Source of the DNA: Lacrimispora sphenoides JCM 1415
Lineage (GTDB): Bacteria; Bacillota; Clostridia; Lachnospirales; Lachnospiraceae
DNA: 64,000 bases
Direction: 5' to 3'
Assembly (NCBI RefSeq): GCF_900105615.1
Contig: NZ_LT630003.1
Coordinates: 2,604,001 to 2,668,000, forward strand
Shown here: positions 62,606-64,000 of the stretch, piece by piece
Layout of the letters: each line of letters starts with the position of its first letter
Numbering within the stretch: position 1 is the stretch's first letter
Position numbers and translations under genes: made by a program
Notes under the pieces: model-generated
What the model saw: the letters and a program-made list of their open reading frames with translations, nothing else
The model's database searches: none
What the model was told of the DNA's origin: nothing

Positions 62606-63442
62606 TTAACGGCCTTTAGCTATGAATCTATTGACCAGCATATTGAAACCAACATTAAGCAGAAGAATAAGAATAATCAAGAGCGCTGCTGTTCCATAAG
62701 CGTTATCCATGGATATTCCCTCCCTCGCCAGTATATAAAAATGTACTGCCATCGTTCGAGTTGGGGAGAAGATTGATGTAGGCATGCGCAATGCAGAGCC
62801 TGCTGTTAAAATAACAGCAGCTGTCTCAGCTACACATCGCCCTATACTCAAAATTACTCCATTAACTATTCCGGGGAGTGCTGATGGGAGTACCGTCCTG
62901 GTTATTGCCTGCCACTTTGTAAGTCCCAAAGAGAAGCCTACCTCCCGGTATAGCTGCGGCACAGTACGAATCGCCTCTTCTGATGTACGTATGATAGTAG
63001 GCAGAATCATGATAGCCATGGTTAATCCGCCGGACAAAATTGACCATCCCATTTTTAAGTAAATAACAAAGAAGATAAAACCAAAAAGTCCATAAACAAT
63101 GGAGGGTATCCCTGCCAGAGACTCGGCACTGAAACGGATAATGCGGGTGACTCTGCTCTCACGTGTGTACTCCGTAAGGTAGATAGCTGTTCCAATTCCA
63201 AATGGTGTTGCGACAATTACGGCTACTGCAGTCACAATCAAAGTACCGACAATGGAAGAAGAAATACCCCCTGAACGGCCCATATCCCGCGGAATATCTG
63301 TTAAAAACTGCCAGCTGAGCATAGGTATGCCCTTGATTAGTATATGGATAATTATAGAAAAAAGAATTGCAATAACAAGAAGAGCAGCTGTCCAAATCAA
63401 AAATTTTGCTATCTTTTCGGAAGCTTTCGCGTTAATTCTCAT
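62606..63442 (-). CDS. pstA: Phosphate ABC transporter permease PstA
   Basis: A 278-residue permease with six membrane segments. It has VETPFGIGTAIYL-like ATPFGIGTAIYLTEYTR, FSAESLAGIPSIVYGLFGFI and the ATPase-docking LGLTKWQAITRTVLPSALPG. GAGGTCATT before ATG 63442 sets the start; the frame is open to 63484. It is 7 bp after pstC. Confidence 0.94.
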   Translation of the reverse strand: MRINAKASEKIAKFLIWTAALLVIAILFSIIIHILIKGIPMLSWQFLTDIPRDMGRSGGISSSIVGTLIVTAVAVIVATPFGIGTAIYLTEYTRESRVTRIIRFSAESLAGIPSIVYGLFGFIFFVIYLKMGWSILSGGLTMAIMILPTIIRTSEEAIRTVPQLYREVGFSLGLTKWQAITRTVLPSALPGIVNGVILSIGRCVAETAAVILTAGSALRMPTSIFSPTRTMAVHFYILAREGISMDNAYGTAALLIILILLLNVGFNMLVNRFIAKGR

Positions 63443-63449
63443 AATGACC

Positions 63450-64000
63450 TCACCTCTTTCGTGTGATGTATTGGGCAGAAGCATTTAAAATCATGATAAT
63501 GACAAACAATACAATACCTGTGGCGAAAAGCGCCTGCTGGTGTTCGCCTGATGCATATCCCATCTCAATACCGATATTCGTGGTCAGTGTCCTGACAGGG
63601 TCAAGAACTGATTCAGGAAGTGCAACAGCATTACCCAGAACCATAATCACCGCCATAGTCTCACCAATTGCCCTGCCTAAACCTAAAATTACGGCGGCAA
63701 CGATACCCGACTTGGCCGCAGGTAACAGCAAGGAACGTATCGTTTGCCATTGTGTCAATCCTAATGCAAGTGCTCCATCCTTATAATGGCGCGGCAGCGC
63801 AAGGAGAGATACTTCGGTGATACTGATGATCGTTGGCAGGATCATAATACCCAAAATGATGGAACCGGCCAATATGCTTAAGCCCGGCCCTCCCAGATAG
63901 TTACGTATCATTGGTACAACGAACAATACTCCCCAGAACCCATATACCACGGAAGGTATGGCAGCCAGCAACTGGATGGCGGGTCTGAATATGTTTCTAA
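63450..64000 (-). CDS. pstC: Phosphate ABC transporter permease PstC, partial (5' end beyond window)
   Basis: The frame continues past the window end, reading ...NIFRPAIQLLAAIPSVVYGF, then ALGLTQWQTIRSLLLPAAKS (docking loop) and AVIMVLGNAVALPESVLDP. The visible 183 codons are the C-terminal part of PstC. The N-terminus, and probably pstS, lie outside. Confidence 0.95.
   Translation of the reverse strand, partial: RNIFRPAIQLLAAIPSVVYGFWGVLFVVPMIRNYLGGPGLSILAGSIILGIMILPTIISITEVSLLALPRHYKDGALALGLTQWQTIRSLLLPAAKSGIVAAVILGLGRAIGETMAVIMVLGNAVALPESVLDPVRTLTTNIGIEMGYASGEHQQALFATGIVLFVIIMILNASAQYITRKR

Overview
The window reads like a chromosomal segment of a low-GC Gram-positive anaerobe of the Clostridia, most likely Lachnospiraceae-like. 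This is an inference from gene content: a tandem GH65 phosphorylase pair with a CUT1 transporter, AGGAGG-type ribosome binding sites, consensus sigma-A promoters, many PadR/MerR/MarR regulators, and ferredoxin-type and radical SAM proteins. I cannot name a species. No rRNA, tRNA or CRISPR array was seen.

Layout. 1-6751 (minus strand): a sugar locus with two GH65 disaccharide phosphorylases, two CUT1 permeases and a lipoprotein binding protein, behind a TTGACA-17-TATAAT promoter with two phased palindromic operators. 6908-10643 (plus): riboflavin operon ribD-ribE-ribBA-ribH under an FMN riboswitch and terminator. 10618-19000: accessory patchwork with an MFS exporter, an IS200-type element whose transposase carries an in-frame stop, MarR and PadR regulators, an SGNH-type esterase, a DUF2087-chloramphenicol acetyltransferase fusion, GNAT, an HxlR relic, flavin reductase, nitroreductase and cupin. 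19088-22394: 8-oxoguanine deaminase-type amidohydrolase with a folded leader, then a DUF2089/SHOCT/4TM operon. 22898-33000: ferredoxin-like protein, several GNATs, Nudix, MerR and AraC regulators, epoxide hydrolase, PadR with tandem flavodoxin-fold oxidoreductase, SDR/YciI. 33400-38620: relic of a ferredoxin paralogue, a choice-of-anchor-A protein with a large Cys-Pro repeat, DbpA helicase and an RsmH paralogue. 38873-44450: iron-chelate ABC operon plus MATE exporter and an AraC regulator sharing an operator. 44669-47857: DODA-type dioxygenase, alkyltransferase-like protein and ClC antiporter.

48089-57673 is the most distinctive metabolic block: DUF1537 kinase, sialidase-fold protein, iron-dependent alcohol dehydrogenase, DapA/NanA-type lyase, PdxA2-type dehydrogenase, SLC13 permease and a VOC protein, divergent from a PrpR-type regulator whose AAA+ domain has lost GAFTGA and Walker B. 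It looks like a carboxylate or acid-sugar pathway ending at dihydroxyacetone phosphate and pyruvate.

57806-60742 holds small enzymes, a radical SAM protein, a truncated GNAT and a TetR regulator. 61136-64000 is pstC-pstA-pstB-phoU (pstC cut by the window end). Its PstB lacks the Walker A lysine, the Q-loop glutamine and the Walker B glutamate, one of the most surprising observations here.
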